Positions 18,233 through 26,714 of a stretch of DNA of 64,000 nucleotides are shown here, piece after piece (position 1 is the stretch's first letter; each line of letters opens with the position of its first letter). The notes beneath the pieces were generated by a model, which ran no database searches, had not been told where the DNA came from, and was given only the letters and a program-made list of their open reading frames with translations. The DNA comes from Sphingomonas sp. UNC305MFCol5.2 (GTDB taxonomy: Bacteria > Pseudomonadota > Alphaproteobacteria > Sphingomonadales > Sphingomonadaceae), in assembly GCF_000712135.1 (NCBI RefSeq), contig NZ_JOOE01000001.1:682001-746000 (forward strand). Direction: 5' to 3'. A program made the position numbers and the translations under genes.

Positions 18233-18352
18233 TCTTTCTTAATTCTTTCAATCGCCTTTCTCTGCAATTCAGCAACCGCTCATCCGGCGAAGTCTAATCC
18301 AATCCTATCTTGTAGCCCGGCCTCTTGCCGGTCTCGACGGAGACAAGTTGAG

Positions 18353-19297
18353 ATGAAGAAGACCTTGCTAGCGGCGATCATCGCCGCAACGGCTCTGGTC
18401 CCGCCGGCAGCGCTCGCGCAGGACCGGGGGCGTTGGGGCGGCCGCGACCGCTCGGCGAACAGTTCCGGCAGTCCATCGTCCGAGGTTCGCCAGAACCGCG
18501 CCGAATGGCGCCAGCAGCAGCGCCAGGAAACGCCGGAGGCGCGGCCGCAGCGCCAGTGGAACGGCGGTGAGCGTCAGCGCGGCAATTGGAGCCGCCCGGA
18601 GGCCCAGCAGCAACAGCAGCAAGCGGTCCCGCAGCAGCGCGAGCGCTGGGGCGGCGATCGCGGCGACCGCAGCCGGTGGAACAACAGCGGCGATCGTAGC
18701 CGCTGGACCGGCGACCGCAGCCAGTGGAACGGCGGCACGCGCCGTCCGGACGTGGACCGGCAGCAGCAGTTCGACCGGCAGCGCCAGCAGTTCCGCGACG
18801 GCGATCGCAGCCGCTGGAACGACGGCGACCGTGATCGCAGTCGCTGGAGCGACGGCAATCGCGACCGCAGCCGGTATGACCGCGGTAACCGCGACTGGAA
18901 CGACCGCGACCGGACGCGTAACTGGAGCGGCGACCGCAATCGCTACGACAGCAACCGCGGCTGGAACAATGACCGCGACCGCGGGAGCTGGAACAGCAGG
19001 TGGCGCAATGACCGCCGCTACGATTGGCGCGGCTATCGCAGCAGCAACCGCAACATCTATCGCCTGCCGCGTTATTACGCACCGAGCGGCTGGGGGTACG
19101 GCTATCGCCGGTTCGGGATCGGCTTCACGCTGAATTCGATCCTGTTCTCGTCGAACTACTGGATCAACGATCCGTTCTATTATCGCCTGCCTGAGGTCGA
19201 CGGCCCCTATCGCTGGGTGCGCTATTACAACGATGCGCTGCTCGTCGACATCTACAGCGGCGAAGTGGTCGACGTGATCTACGACATCTTCTGGTAA
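18353..19297 (+). CDS. RcnB-like periplasmic protein with long Asp/Arg/Trp/Asn repeats
   Basis: A 314-residue exported protein. Residues 1-22 are a signal peptide ending ALA. Residues ~25-225 are low complexity, first Gln/Arg-rich and then many copies of a DRSRW-like unit. The C-terminal ~60 residues (YRLPEVDGPYRWVRYYNDAL..) match the RcnB domain, known from the E. coli periplasmic nickel/cobalt homeostasis protein. Many alphaproteobacterial RcnB-like proteins lack any shown metal role, so the function is open. A GC-rich hairpin and TTGTTGTT follow the stop. Confidence 0.82.
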   Translation: MKKTLLAAIIAATALVPPAALAQDRGRWGGRDRSANSSGSPSSEVRQNRAEWRQQQRQETPEARPQRQWNGGERQRGNWSRPEAQQQQQQAVPQQRERWGGDRGDRSRWNNSGDRSRWTGDRSQWNGGTRRPDVDRQQQFDRQRQQFRDGDRSRWNDGDRDRSRWSDGNRDRSRYDRGNRDWNDRDRTRNWSGDRNRYDSNRGWNNDRDRGSWNSRWRNDRRYDWRGYRSSNRNIYRLPRYYAPSGWGYGYRRFGIGFTLNSILFSSNYWINDPFYYRLPEVDGPYRWVRYYNDALLVDIYSGEVVDVIYDIFW

Positions 19298-19325
19298 GGA
19301 CGCCCGCAGCCTTATCGGAGGTCCT

Positions 19326-19359
19326 GGGGCCCGGCAGCGATGCCGGGTCCCTTGTTGTT
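19326..19359 (+). terminator. intrinsic terminator after RcnB-like gene
   Basis: An 11-bp stem (GGGGCCCGGCA paired with TGCCGGGTCCC, one G-T pair) with loop GCGA is followed by TTGTTGTT. It lies 29 bp after the RcnB-like stop and is the clearest Rho-independent terminator in the window. Confidence 0.7.
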
Positions 19360-19415
19360 CAAGCTGTCGTTCAAGCGGCTTGCAAATCGCGCCGCTCCGC
19401 GCGATTTCGCACTCC

Positions 19416-20150
19416 GTGAGCAAGAACAAGAACGAAGGCAGGGTTTCGGGCGGCCCGTCGCCGGCGCGCGCGAAGATCGGGCGCGACGTCTCGGCGCGGC
19501 TGGAAGCGAACCCGGACGTCAGGCGCGCCAAGGTCGAGACGGCGCAGATGTACACCGTGCCCCATTTTCTGAGCGACGCCGAATGCGACGCGCTCATCGC
19601 CCTGATCGACTCCAATTCGCGCCCGTCGACCCTGCTCGCGGTGAGCGAAGATCCCGAATACCGCACCAGCCACAGCTCGGACCTGTATCGCTGGTCGCCC
19701 GATATCCTCGCGATCGACCAGCGCATCGCGAACCTGCTCGGCATTCCCGAGGAGAATGCCGAGACGCTCCAGGGCCAGCGTTATGCAGTGAACCAGCAGT
19801 TCCGCGCGCATTGCGACTATTTCCATGAATCGAGCGCCTATTGGCCCAAGATGAAGGAGACCGGCGGCCAGCGCACCTGGACCGCCATGGCCTATCTCAA
19901 CGACGTGCCCGAAGGCGGCGCCACCTGGTTTCCGCGCGCCGGCATCCGCTTCAAGCCGAAGCGCGGGCTGCTCGTCGTCTGGAACAACATGACCCCAGAC
20001 GGCACCCCGAATTACGACACGCTCCACGAGGGCATGCGCGTGCTGGAGGGGATGAAGTACATCGTCACCAAATGGTTCCGCGAAGAGGCGTGGATCAAGG
20101 ATTACGTCCAGACCTATATCGCCGGCGGAATCGAGAACGCCGGAACCTGA
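19416..20150 (+). CDS. 2OG-Fe(II) oxygenase, prolyl 4-hydroxylase-like
   Basis: A protein of about 244 residues with the P4Hc domain, which uses O2 and 2-oxoglutarate to hydroxylate proteins or peptides. Iron ligands are in FRAHCDYF (H132, D134) and YDTLHEGMRVLEGMKYIV (H204), with K214 in position to bind 2-oxoglutarate; numbering is from the GTG at 19416. The start is uncertain: GTG 19416 is plausible but lacks a strong ribosome-binding site, and a TTG at 19380 is in frame. It is convergent with a Crp/Fnr regulator gene. The substrate protein is unknown. Confidence 0.85.
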   Translation: MSKNKNEGRVSGGPSPARAKIGRDVSARLEANPDVRRAKVETAQMYTVPHFLSDAECDALIALIDSNSRPSTLLAVSEDPEYRTSHSSDLYRWSPDILAIDQRIANLLGIPEENAETLQGQRYAVNQQFRAHCDYFHESSAYWPKMKETGGQRTWTAMAYLNDVPEGGATWFPRAGIRFKPKRGLLVVWNNMTPDGTPNYDTLHEGMRVLEGMKYIVTKWFREEAWIKDYVQTYIAGGIENAGT

Positions 20151-20159
20151 CGCGGCCGC

Positions 20160-20912
20160 CTATGCCGCAAGGTGGAGATAGTCGGGCTCGAAATCGGCGA
20201 CCTGCTTCATCCGTTCCCAGTCGGCGATGCGGATCTCGCGGCCGGTCCGCGCGATCACGCCTTCCTCGGTCAGCGCGCGCAGCATACGGTTGACGTGCAC
20301 CGAAGTCAGGCCGGTGGCGTCGCCGATATCCTCCTGCGTCATCGGCAGAGTGAAGCGATCGGGCGAGCCCAGCCCTGCGGCCTCGTGCCGGAAAGCGAAT
20401 TCGCAGAGCATGTGCGCGATCCGCATCTTGGCGTCGCGGCGTCCGACATTGAGTACCCATTCGCGGAAGATCGACGCATCGACAAGGCAATCGCGCCACA
20501 GCGCCTTGCCGATCTCGGGCCGCTCCTGGATCAGCCGGCGGAAGTCGCGCATCGGGAAGAACAGCACCTGGGCGTCGGCGATCACCTGGACGTTGTGATC
20601 GGCCTTTTCGAACAACAGATGCTGGATATCGAGAATGTCCCCCGCCACGTGGAAGGAGACGATCTGGCGACCGCCATCGCTCGCCAGCTTATGGCGGCAG
20701 GCATAACCCTCCACCAGCAGGCAGCATTCCGAGATCAGCTGGCCGTTGCTGACAATAGTCGCACCGGCCTTGAAGCGTTGCGCCCTCAATGGCAGCGATC
20801 GAATACCCGCAATTTCTTCGTCGCCCAGCGCATTCAGCGATGTGAGCTTCCTGATCAGTCCCGCCAGGGGATCTATACCAGAGGACTGCAAGCGAATTGC
20901 TCCTTTTGACAT
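20160..20912 (-). CDS. Crp/Fnr family transcriptional regulator
   Basis: A 250-residue regulator with an N-terminal cyclic-nucleotide-type sensor fold (residues ~25-140) and a C-terminal Crp-type winged helix ([22 protein letters not shown]). It lacks the N-terminal cysteine cluster of Fnr, so it should not be an Fe-S oxygen sensor. The recognition helix reads TSVHVNR, which differs from the Fnr E-x2-SR pattern, so its own DNA site is not predicted. A consensus FNR/FixK box lies 45 bp upstream of its start, between it and the divergent trhO gene. Confidence 0.88.
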   Translation of the reverse strand: MSKGAIRLQSSGIDPLAGLIRKLTSLNALGDEEIAGIRSLPLRAQRFKAGATIVSNGQLISECCLLVEGYACRHKLASDGGRQIVSFHVAGDILDIQHLLFEKADHNVQVIADAQVLFFPMRDFRRLIQERPEIGKALWRDCLVDASIFREWVLNVGRRDAKMRIAHMLCEFAFRHEAAGLGSPDRFTLPMTQEDIGDATGLTSVHVNRMLRALTEEGVIARTGREIRIADWERMKQVADFEPDYLHLAA

Positions 20913-20957
20913 TTTCCGGAGCAGTCAAACGGCGCAAATGCAGTTTAGTTTCCCGTG

Positions 20958-20971
20958 TTGATCCCGATCAA
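20958..20971. promoter_or_regulatory. consensus FNR/FixK box (TTGAT-N4-ATCAA)
   Basis: TTGATCCCGATCAA is a perfect match to the FNR/FixK palindrome, located between the divergent Crp/Fnr gene and trhO. With ten fixed bases, a chance occurrence in 64 kb is unlikely (about 0.06 expected). It may put one or both genes under oxygen-responsive control by an FnrL/FixK protein encoded elsewhere, or be autoregulatory. Confidence 0.5.
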
Positions 20972-21076
20972 ACTTCCCGGCCTGCACCGGCCCTTTTGCC
21001 TCGCCGCATGACGGACGCGCGCGCTTCTGCTAGGGGCGCGCCGGCCATTGCCCCAGCCGCAACCCGGAAAGTGATC

Positions 21077-22033
21077 GTGATCGAAGCCGCCCTGCCCATC
21101 TGTGTCGCCGCCCTGTACCAGTTCACGCGCTTCGACGATTGCGCGGCGATCCAGTCCTCGCTTGCCGAGGCCTGCCGCGCGCAGGGCGTGAAGGGCACGC
21201 TGTTGCTGGCACCGGAAGGAATCAACGGGACGATCGCCGGATCGGACGCGGCGATCGATCGGGTTCTCGCCCTTATTCGCACCCTTCCCGGCTGTGCGGC
21301 GCTCGACGTCAAGAAATCGCGCGCGGCGACCCTGCCGTTCCACCGGATGAAGGTGCGCATCAAACGCGAGATCGTGACGATGGGCGAGCCGGAGATCAAT
21401 CCGCTGGTCGATGTCGGCGCCTATGTCGCGCCGCAGGACTGGAACGCGCTGATCGACGATCCCGAAACAATCGTGATCGACACGCGCAACGACTATGAAG
21501 TCGCTTTGGGCACTTTCGCGGGCGCGATCGATCCGGGCACGCCAACCTTTCGCGACTTTCCCGAATGGGTACGCACACATCGCGACCAATGGCACGAGGA
21601 AGGCAAGCAGCCGAAGATCGCGATGTTCTGTACCGGCGGAATACGCTGCGAGAAGGCGACCGCGTTTCTCAAGGCCGAAGGTCTGGACGAGGTCTATCAT
21701 CTGAAGGGCGGCATCCTCGCCTATCTCGAAAACGTCGCCGCTGAAGAGAGCCGCTGGCAGGGCGAATGCTTCGTGTTCGACGAGCGCGTATCGGTGGCGC
21801 ACGGGCTCGAGCTCGGTACCCATGCGCTCTGCCGTGCGTGCCGCATGCCGGTCAGCGAGGAAGCGCAAGGCTCGCCTCTATATGTCGAAGGCGTCGCCTG
21901 CCCCGCCTGCCATGACGAACGCAGCGACGCGCAGCGCGAACGCTATGCCGAGCGCCATCGCCAGGCGCTGCTCGCCGAAGCGCGCGGCGAGGCGCATGTC
22001 GGCGCAGTTCTGCCGGTATCTTCCGCCGATTGA
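21077..22033 (+). CDS. trhO: tRNA uridine(34) hydroxylase, rhodanese-like
   Basis: About 318 residues of the UPF0176/TrhO (YceA) family, which makes 5-hydroxyuridine at tRNA position 34 using O2. An N-terminal acylphosphatase-like domain ([11 protein letters not shown] ... [15 protein letters not shown]) precedes a rhodanese domain with active-site cysteine in [13 protein letters not shown]. Cysteine pairs near the C terminus (CRAC, CPAC) suggest a zinc-binding tail. GTG 21077 is chosen because GGAAAG sits five bases upstream; ATG 21008 in the same frame would add 23 non-conserved residues. Transcription is divergent from the Crp/Fnr gene across a consensus FNR box. Confidence 0.9.
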   Translation: MIEAALPICVAALYQFTRFDDCAAIQSSLAEACRAQGVKGTLLLAPEGINGTIAGSDAAIDRVLALIRTLPGCAALDVKKSRAATLPFHRMKVRIKREIVTMGEPEINPLVDVGAYVAPQDWNALIDDPETIVIDTRNDYEVALGTFAGAIDPGTPTFRDFPEWVRTHRDQWHEEGKQPKIAMFCTGGIRCEKATAFLKAEGLDEVYHLKGGILAYLENVAAEESRWQGECFVFDERVSVAHGLELGTHALCRACRMPVSEEAQGSPLYVEGVACPACHDERSDAQRERYAERHRQALLAEARGEAHVGAVLPVSSAD

Positions 22034-22249
22034 AGGCGAGTCCCTTCCGCCGAAACAGAACAAAATAATTTGTCTCGGCTGCGTGCGGATTTTGTGTCGC
22101 CGCGGCGTCTGATGCTGTGAGGATCGCAATTCCTCGCGGTCCGATTGGGGAAAATCGATGGTATCGAGAGTCACGCTTTCGGTGTCGGCGAAAATCGCAT
22201 GCGCGTTCGCCGGGCCTGACCTTTCCACCGCGGACGCTCATCTCAGACA

Positions 22250-22271
22250 ATTCCTACCGATAGGTACGAAT
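22250..22271. promoter_or_regulatory. 22-bp imperfect dyad upstream of RND efflux operon
   Basis: ATTCCTACC-GATA-GGTACGAAT is an inverted repeat with 9-base arms and one mismatch, 57 nt upstream of the adaptor start. Size and position fit a TetR-type repressor site as seen upstream of many RND pumps, but no tetR gene lies nearby. Confidence 0.35.
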
Positions 22272-22327
22272 CTGCTTGCAACCCCCGCTGACAACGTTAA
22301 TTGCTGCGCCGCAGAAAGGGGACGTCT

Positions 22328-23512
22328 GTGAGGCGCGCGCACGTATTAGCAGGATTGTTGTTGCTTGCCGGATGCGGTGGAGAACAGGCCCCGCCTGCCC
22401 CACCCCCACCGCAGGTAACCGTCGCGACTCCGGTCCAGCGCGAGGTGGTCGACTGGGACGACTATACCGGCCGCTTCGTCGCGCCGCAGGACGTCGAGGT
22501 CCGGCCGCGCGTCAACGGCGTGGTGACTGCGATCCATTTCCGCGACGGACAGGACGTACGTCAGGGCGCGCCGCTCTTTACGATCGATCCGCGCCCCTAT
22601 CGCGCCGCGCTCGCACAGGCACAGGCGCAGGCGACGCGCGCCAATGCAGCGCTGTCGAACGCCCGACAGGTCACCGCGCGCAGCCGCAAGCTGGCAACCG
22701 CGCAGGCCGTCAGCACCGAGGAACTCGAGGCGAACATCGCGGCCGAGCGCACCGCCGCGGCTGATCTCGCCGCTGCCCGCGCCGCGATCACCAACGCCGA
22801 GCTCAATTTGAGCTTCACCACCGTGCGCGCGCCGTTTAGCGGCCGCATGTCGGACCGCAAGGTGAGCATCGGCGACTCGGTCGCCGACGGCCAGACCATC
22901 CTCACGCGCATCGTGTCGCTCGATCCGATCTGGTTCGAGTTCGAAGGCGCCGAGAGCTTCTACCTCAAGAATCTGCGGCAGGATCAGCGCGGCGAGCGCG
23001 GCTCCTCGCGCACCACCGCCAACCCGGTCCAGATCCAGCTCGCCGACGAGAGCGAATATCGCTGGAACGGTCGGATGGAGTTCCTCGACAATGCCGTCGA
23101 TCCCGATTCGGGTACGATCCGCGCCCACGCTGTGGTGCAGAACCCGACGCGCTTCCTGACGCCCGGCATGTTCGGCCGTGCCCGGCTGCTCGGCTCGGGC
23201 ACCTACAAGGCGATGCTGATCCCCGACGAGGCGATCGTTACCGATCAGACCCGCCGGCTCGTCTATGTCGTCGGCAACGACAACAAGGCGGTGCCGCGTC
23301 CGGTGGAAGTCGGTGCGACGGTGGAGGGCCTGCGCATCGTCCGCGACGGTCTCGCACCGACCGACCGCGTGGTCATCACCGGCGTCGGTCGTCTGCAGCC
23401 CGGCGCGCCTGTCCAGCCGGTCAAAGGCGTGATCAAGGCCGATCCGACCAAGCAAGCCGCGCCGACCGCTCCGACGCAGGAGCCGGCCTCGGGCCAGGCG
23501 ACTGTCCGCTAA
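22328..23512 (+). CDS. RND efflux pump periplasmic adaptor, lipoprotein
   Basis: A 394-residue membrane fusion protein of the AcrA/MexE family. GTG 22328 follows an AAAGGGG site and gives a lipoprotein signal with lipobox LLAGC. The lipoyl-like and hairpin region contains VRPRVNGVVTAIHFRDGQDV, an alanine-rich coiled coil (~100-175), then RAPFSGRMSDRKVSIGDSV and beta-barrel segments. It is the first gene of a three-gene pump operon, 10 bp before the transporter gene. It links the inner-membrane pump to the outer-membrane channel. Confidence 0.93.
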   Translation: MRRAHVLAGLLLLAGCGGEQAPPAPPPPQVTVATPVQREVVDWDDYTGRFVAPQDVEVRPRVNGVVTAIHFRDGQDVRQGAPLFTIDPRPYRAALAQAQAQATRANAALSNARQVTARSRKLATAQAVSTEELEANIAAERTAAADLAAARAAITNAELNLSFTTVRAPFSGRMSDRKVSIGDSVADGQTILTRIVSLDPIWFEFEGAESFYLKNLRQDQRGERGSSRTTANPVQIQLADESEYRWNGRMEFLDNAVDPDSGTIRAHAVVQNPTRFLTPGMFGRARLLGSGTYKAMLIPDEAIVTDQTRRLVYVVGNDNKAVPRPVEVGATVEGLRIVRDGLAPTDRVVITGVGRLQPGAPVQPVKGVIKADPTKQAAPTAPTQEPASGQATVR

Positions 23513-23522
23513 GGTCTCCGCC

Positions 23523-26500
23523 ATGAAATTCCCCCATTTTTTCATCGAGCGGCCGATCTTCGCGGCGGTGCTGTCGATCCTGATCGTGATCGTCGGCGCG
23601 ATCGCCTATCCCTCGCTGCCGATCGCGCAATATCCGAGCATCGCGCCGCCCACCGTGGTGGTCACCGCGACGTATCCGGGCGCGAGCGCTGAGACGTTGG
23701 CGGAGACAGTCGCTGCGCCGCTCGAACAGGCGATCAACGGCGTCGAGAACATGATCTACATGACCTCGTCGTCGACCGGCAACGGCCAGACGCAGATCAC
23801 GATCGCGTTCAATCAGGGCACCAACGTCGATCAGGCGCAGGTGCTGGTGCAGAACCGCGTCCAGCAGGCCGAGCCGCGCCTGCCCGAGGACGTGCGCCGT
23901 CTGGGCATCACGGTGAACAAGAACTCGCCCGACTTCCTGATGGTGGTGTTCTTCACTTCGCCCGACAACAGCCTCGAGATCCCGTATATCTCGAACTATG
24001 TGACGCTGCAGGTACTCGACCGGATCGCGCGCGTGCCCGGCGTCGGCCAGGCACAGGCGTTCGGCGGCCGCGACTACAATATGCGCGTGTGGATCGATCC
24101 CGGCCTTGCCGCAGCACGCGACATGACCGTGGACGAAGTGGTCAACGCCATCCGCGGCCAGAACCTCCAGGTCGCCGCCGGCGCCGTCGGCCAGCCGCCT
24201 TATGGCAAGGCGAGCCCCGCCTTCGAGCTGGGCGTCCAGGCCAAAGGCCGGTTGAGCACGCCCGAGGAATTCGGCAAGGTCGTGGTCAAGCGCGATACCG
24301 AGGGTCGGCTGACCTATCTGCGCGACGTCGCCCGGATCGAGCTCGGCGCGCAGGACTATAGCTTCAACGGCTATCTCGGCGGCAAGAGCGCCGTCGGCAT
24401 GGGCATCTTCCAGATGCCCGGATCGAACGCGCTCGCCACTGCGGACGCCGTGAAGAAAGAGCTCGATACGCTCGCCCAGAGCTTCCCCGCGGGGATGAAA
24501 TATTCGATCGACTACAACCCCACCGAGTACATCTCGGAATCGATCAGCGCAGTCGAGCACACGCTGATCGAGGCGCTGATCCTCGTGGTGCTGGTGGTGC
24601 TGGTCTTCCTCCAAAGTTGGCGCACCGCGCTGATCCCGATCATCGCGATCCCGGTATCGCTGGTCGGCGCCTTCGCGGTTCTGTTCGCCTTCGGCTACTC
24701 GCTCAACACGCTGTCGCTGTTCGGCCTCGTCCTCGCGATCGGCATCGTCGTCGACGACGCGATCGTCGTCGTCGAGAATGTCGAACGCCTGATGGAAGAG
24801 GAAGACATCGGCCCGCGCGAGGCGGCGCACAAGACGATGGACGAAGTGTCCGGCGCGATCATCGCGATCTCGCTCGTGCTCGTCGGGGTGTTCATCCCGA
24901 CGATGTTCATCCCCGGCATCTCGGGTGCCTTCTACCAGCAGTTCGCGATCACCATCGCCTCGGCGACGGTCTTCTCGGCATTCGTCTCGCTGACGCTGTC
25001 GCCCGCCTTGTGCGCCCTGGTGCTCAAGAAGCCGGAGCACGACAAGGCACCGCGGCCGGGATTGCTCGGGCTCCCCGGGCGCGCGGGCAAGAAGTTCAAT
25101 GCCGGATTCACCTGGCTCTCGCACAGATATAGCCGCCTCACCGCACGGCTGGTGCGCATGTTGGTGATTGTCGGCGTGGTTTATGTCGCGCTGATCTTCG
25201 TCGTGGGCTGGCGGTTCACCGCCACGCCGAGCGGCTTCATCCCGCCGCAGGATCAGGGCTATCTGATCGGCGTGGTCTCGCTGCCGCCCGGATCGTCGCT
25301 GCAGCGCACCGATGCCGTGGTGCGCGAAACGATCAAGGAATCGATGAAGCTCCCCGGCGTCCAGACCTCGATCGGGTTCGCCGGCCTCGACGGCGCCAGC
25401 TTCTCGACCGCACCGAATGCAGGCGTGGTGTTCTTCGCGCTGAAGCCGCATGCCAATCGCAAGCAGAGCGCCGACGAAATCCAGCAAGCGCTGTATCCGG
25501 CGCTGGCCGGGATCAAGGGCGGCGACATCATGGTGATCGCCCCGCCGCCCGTTCCGGGCATCGGCACCGGCGGCGGCTTCAAGATGATGATCCAGGACCG
25601 CAGCGGCCAGGGTTACCAGGCGCTGGCGCAGGCGAGCTTCGCGATGATGATGGGCGCGAACCAGGCGGAGGGAGTCGCCGGTGCCTTCTCGTTGTTCAAC
25701 GTCGGCACCCCGCGCCTCACCGCCGAGGTCGACCGCGACCGCGCCGAGCGGATGGGCGTTCCCGTCTCGAACATCTACTCGACGCTCGGTTCCTATCTGG
25801 GCTCGGCCTATGTGAACGACTTCAACTATCTGGGCCGCACCTTCCGCGTGACGGCGCAGGCCGACGCAGCCTATCGCAACGACGCCTCGGACATCCAGAC
25901 GCTGAAGACGCGCTCGGCCGCCGGCAAGATGGTGCCGATGAGCGCGGTGATGGCGTTGAAGAACGATGCCGGACCGTATCGCGTGGTGCGCTACAATCTC
26001 TATCCAGCCGCCGAATTGATGGGCGACACCAAGCCCGGTTTCTCGACCGGCCAGTCGCTCGACTCGATGGAGGCGCTCGCCGCCAGGACATTGCCCAAGG
26101 GAATGGGCTTCGAATGGACCGAGCTTGCGTTCGAGCAGCGTCAGGCGGGCAATACCGGCCTGATCGCCTTTGGCCTCGCCGTGGTGTTCGTCTTCCTGTT
26201 GCTCGCCGCGCTCTACGAGAGCCTCGTGCTGCCGCTGGCGGTGATCCTGATCGTGCCGATGTGCCTGCTCGCCGCTATCCTCGGCGTGAACCTGATGGGA
26301 ATGGACAATAATATCCTGACGCAGATCGGCCTGGTCGTGCTGATCGGCCTCGCCGCGAAGAACGCGATCCTGATCGTCGAGTTTGCGCGGCAGGGCGAGG
26401 AAGATCAAGGTCTCGAACCGCGTGCGGCGGCCGAGCAGGCGGCGCATCAGCGCATGCGGCCTATCATCATGACTTCGATCGCGTTCATCCTCGGCGTGCT

Positions 26501-26714
26501 GCCGCTGGTGATCGCGACCGGAGCGGCGGCCGAGCTCCGCCAGGCGCTGGGCGTCGCGGTGTTCTTCGGGATGATCGGCGTGACCTTCTTCGGCCTGCTC
26601 TTCACTCCGGCTTTCTATGTCATGGTCCGCAAGCTCGCGAGCTGGACGGAGAAGCAGCGCGCACGCCTGAGCCGCAAGAAGCCCGAAGCGCCTGCAACGG
26701 AGGCCACGGCATGA
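23523..26714 (+). CDS. RND multidrug efflux transporter, HAE-1 family (AcrB/MexF-like)
   Basis: A 1063-residue inner-membrane proton antiporter with the typical start MKFPHFFIERPIFAAVLSIL. It has two sets of six membrane helices separated by large periplasmic loops, and the proton-relay motif GIVVDDAIVVVENVERLM. Length and motifs match HAE-1 pumps that export antibiotics, dyes and solvents. It is flanked by its adaptor (10 bp upstream) and outer-membrane channel (ATGA overlap), so the tripartite pump is complete. Drug specificity is not readable from sequence. Confidence 0.96.
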   Translation: MKFPHFFIERPIFAAVLSILIVIVGAIAYPSLPIAQYPSIAPPTVVVTATYPGASAETLAETVAAPLEQAINGVENMIYMTSSSTGNGQTQITIAFNQGTNVDQAQVLVQNRVQQAEPRLPEDVRRLGITVNKNSPDFLMVVFFTSPDNSLEIPYISNYVTLQVLDRIARVPGVGQAQAFGGRDYNMRVWIDPGLAAARDMTVDEVVNAIRGQNLQVAAGAVGQPPYGKASPAFELGVQAKGRLSTPEEFGKVVVKRDTEGRLTYLRDVARIELGAQDYSFNGYLGGKSAVGMGIFQMPGSNALATADAVKKELDTLAQSFPAGMKYSIDYNPTEYISESISAVEHTLIEALILVVLVVLVFLQSWRTALIPIIAIPVSLVGAFAVLFAFGYSLNTLSLFGLVLAIGIVVDDAIVVVENVERLMEEEDIGPREAAHKTMDEVSGAIIAISLVLVGVFIPTMFIPGISGAFYQQFAITIASATVFSAFVSLTLSPALCALVLKKPEHDKAPRPGLLGLPGRAGKKFNAGFTWLSHRYSRLTARLVRMLVIVGVVYVALIFVVGWRFTATPSGFIPPQDQGYLIGVVSLPPGSSLQRTDAVVRETIKESMKLPGVQTSIGFAGLDGASFSTAPNAGVVFFALKPHANRKQSADEIQQALYPALAGIKGGDIMVIAPPPVPGIGTGGGFKMMIQDRSGQGYQALAQASFAMMMGANQAEGVAGAFSLFNVGTPRLTAEVDRDRAERMGVPVSNIYSTLGSYLGSAYVNDFNYLGRTFRVTAQADAAYRNDASDIQTLKTRSAAGKMVPMSAVMALKNDAGPYRVVRYNLYPAAELMGDTKPGFSTGQSLDSMEALAARTLPKGMGFEWTELAFEQRQAGNTGLIAFGLAVVFVFLLLAALYESLVLPLAVILIVPMCLLAAILGVNLMGMDNNILTQIGLVVLIGLAAKNAILIVEFARQGEEDQGLEPRAAAEQAAHQRMRPIIMTSIAFILGVLPLVIATGAAAELRQALGVAVFFGMIGVTFFGLLFTPAFYVMVRKLASWTEKQRARLSRKKPEAPATEATA

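Noticed and set aside
22158..22331. 57-residue open frame overlapping the start of the RND adaptor
   Set aside because: It has a possible GGGGA site and a GTGA-like overlap, but its third-position GC is lower than that of neighbouring genes and it contains the operator-like dyad. I could not separate a leader peptide from chance.
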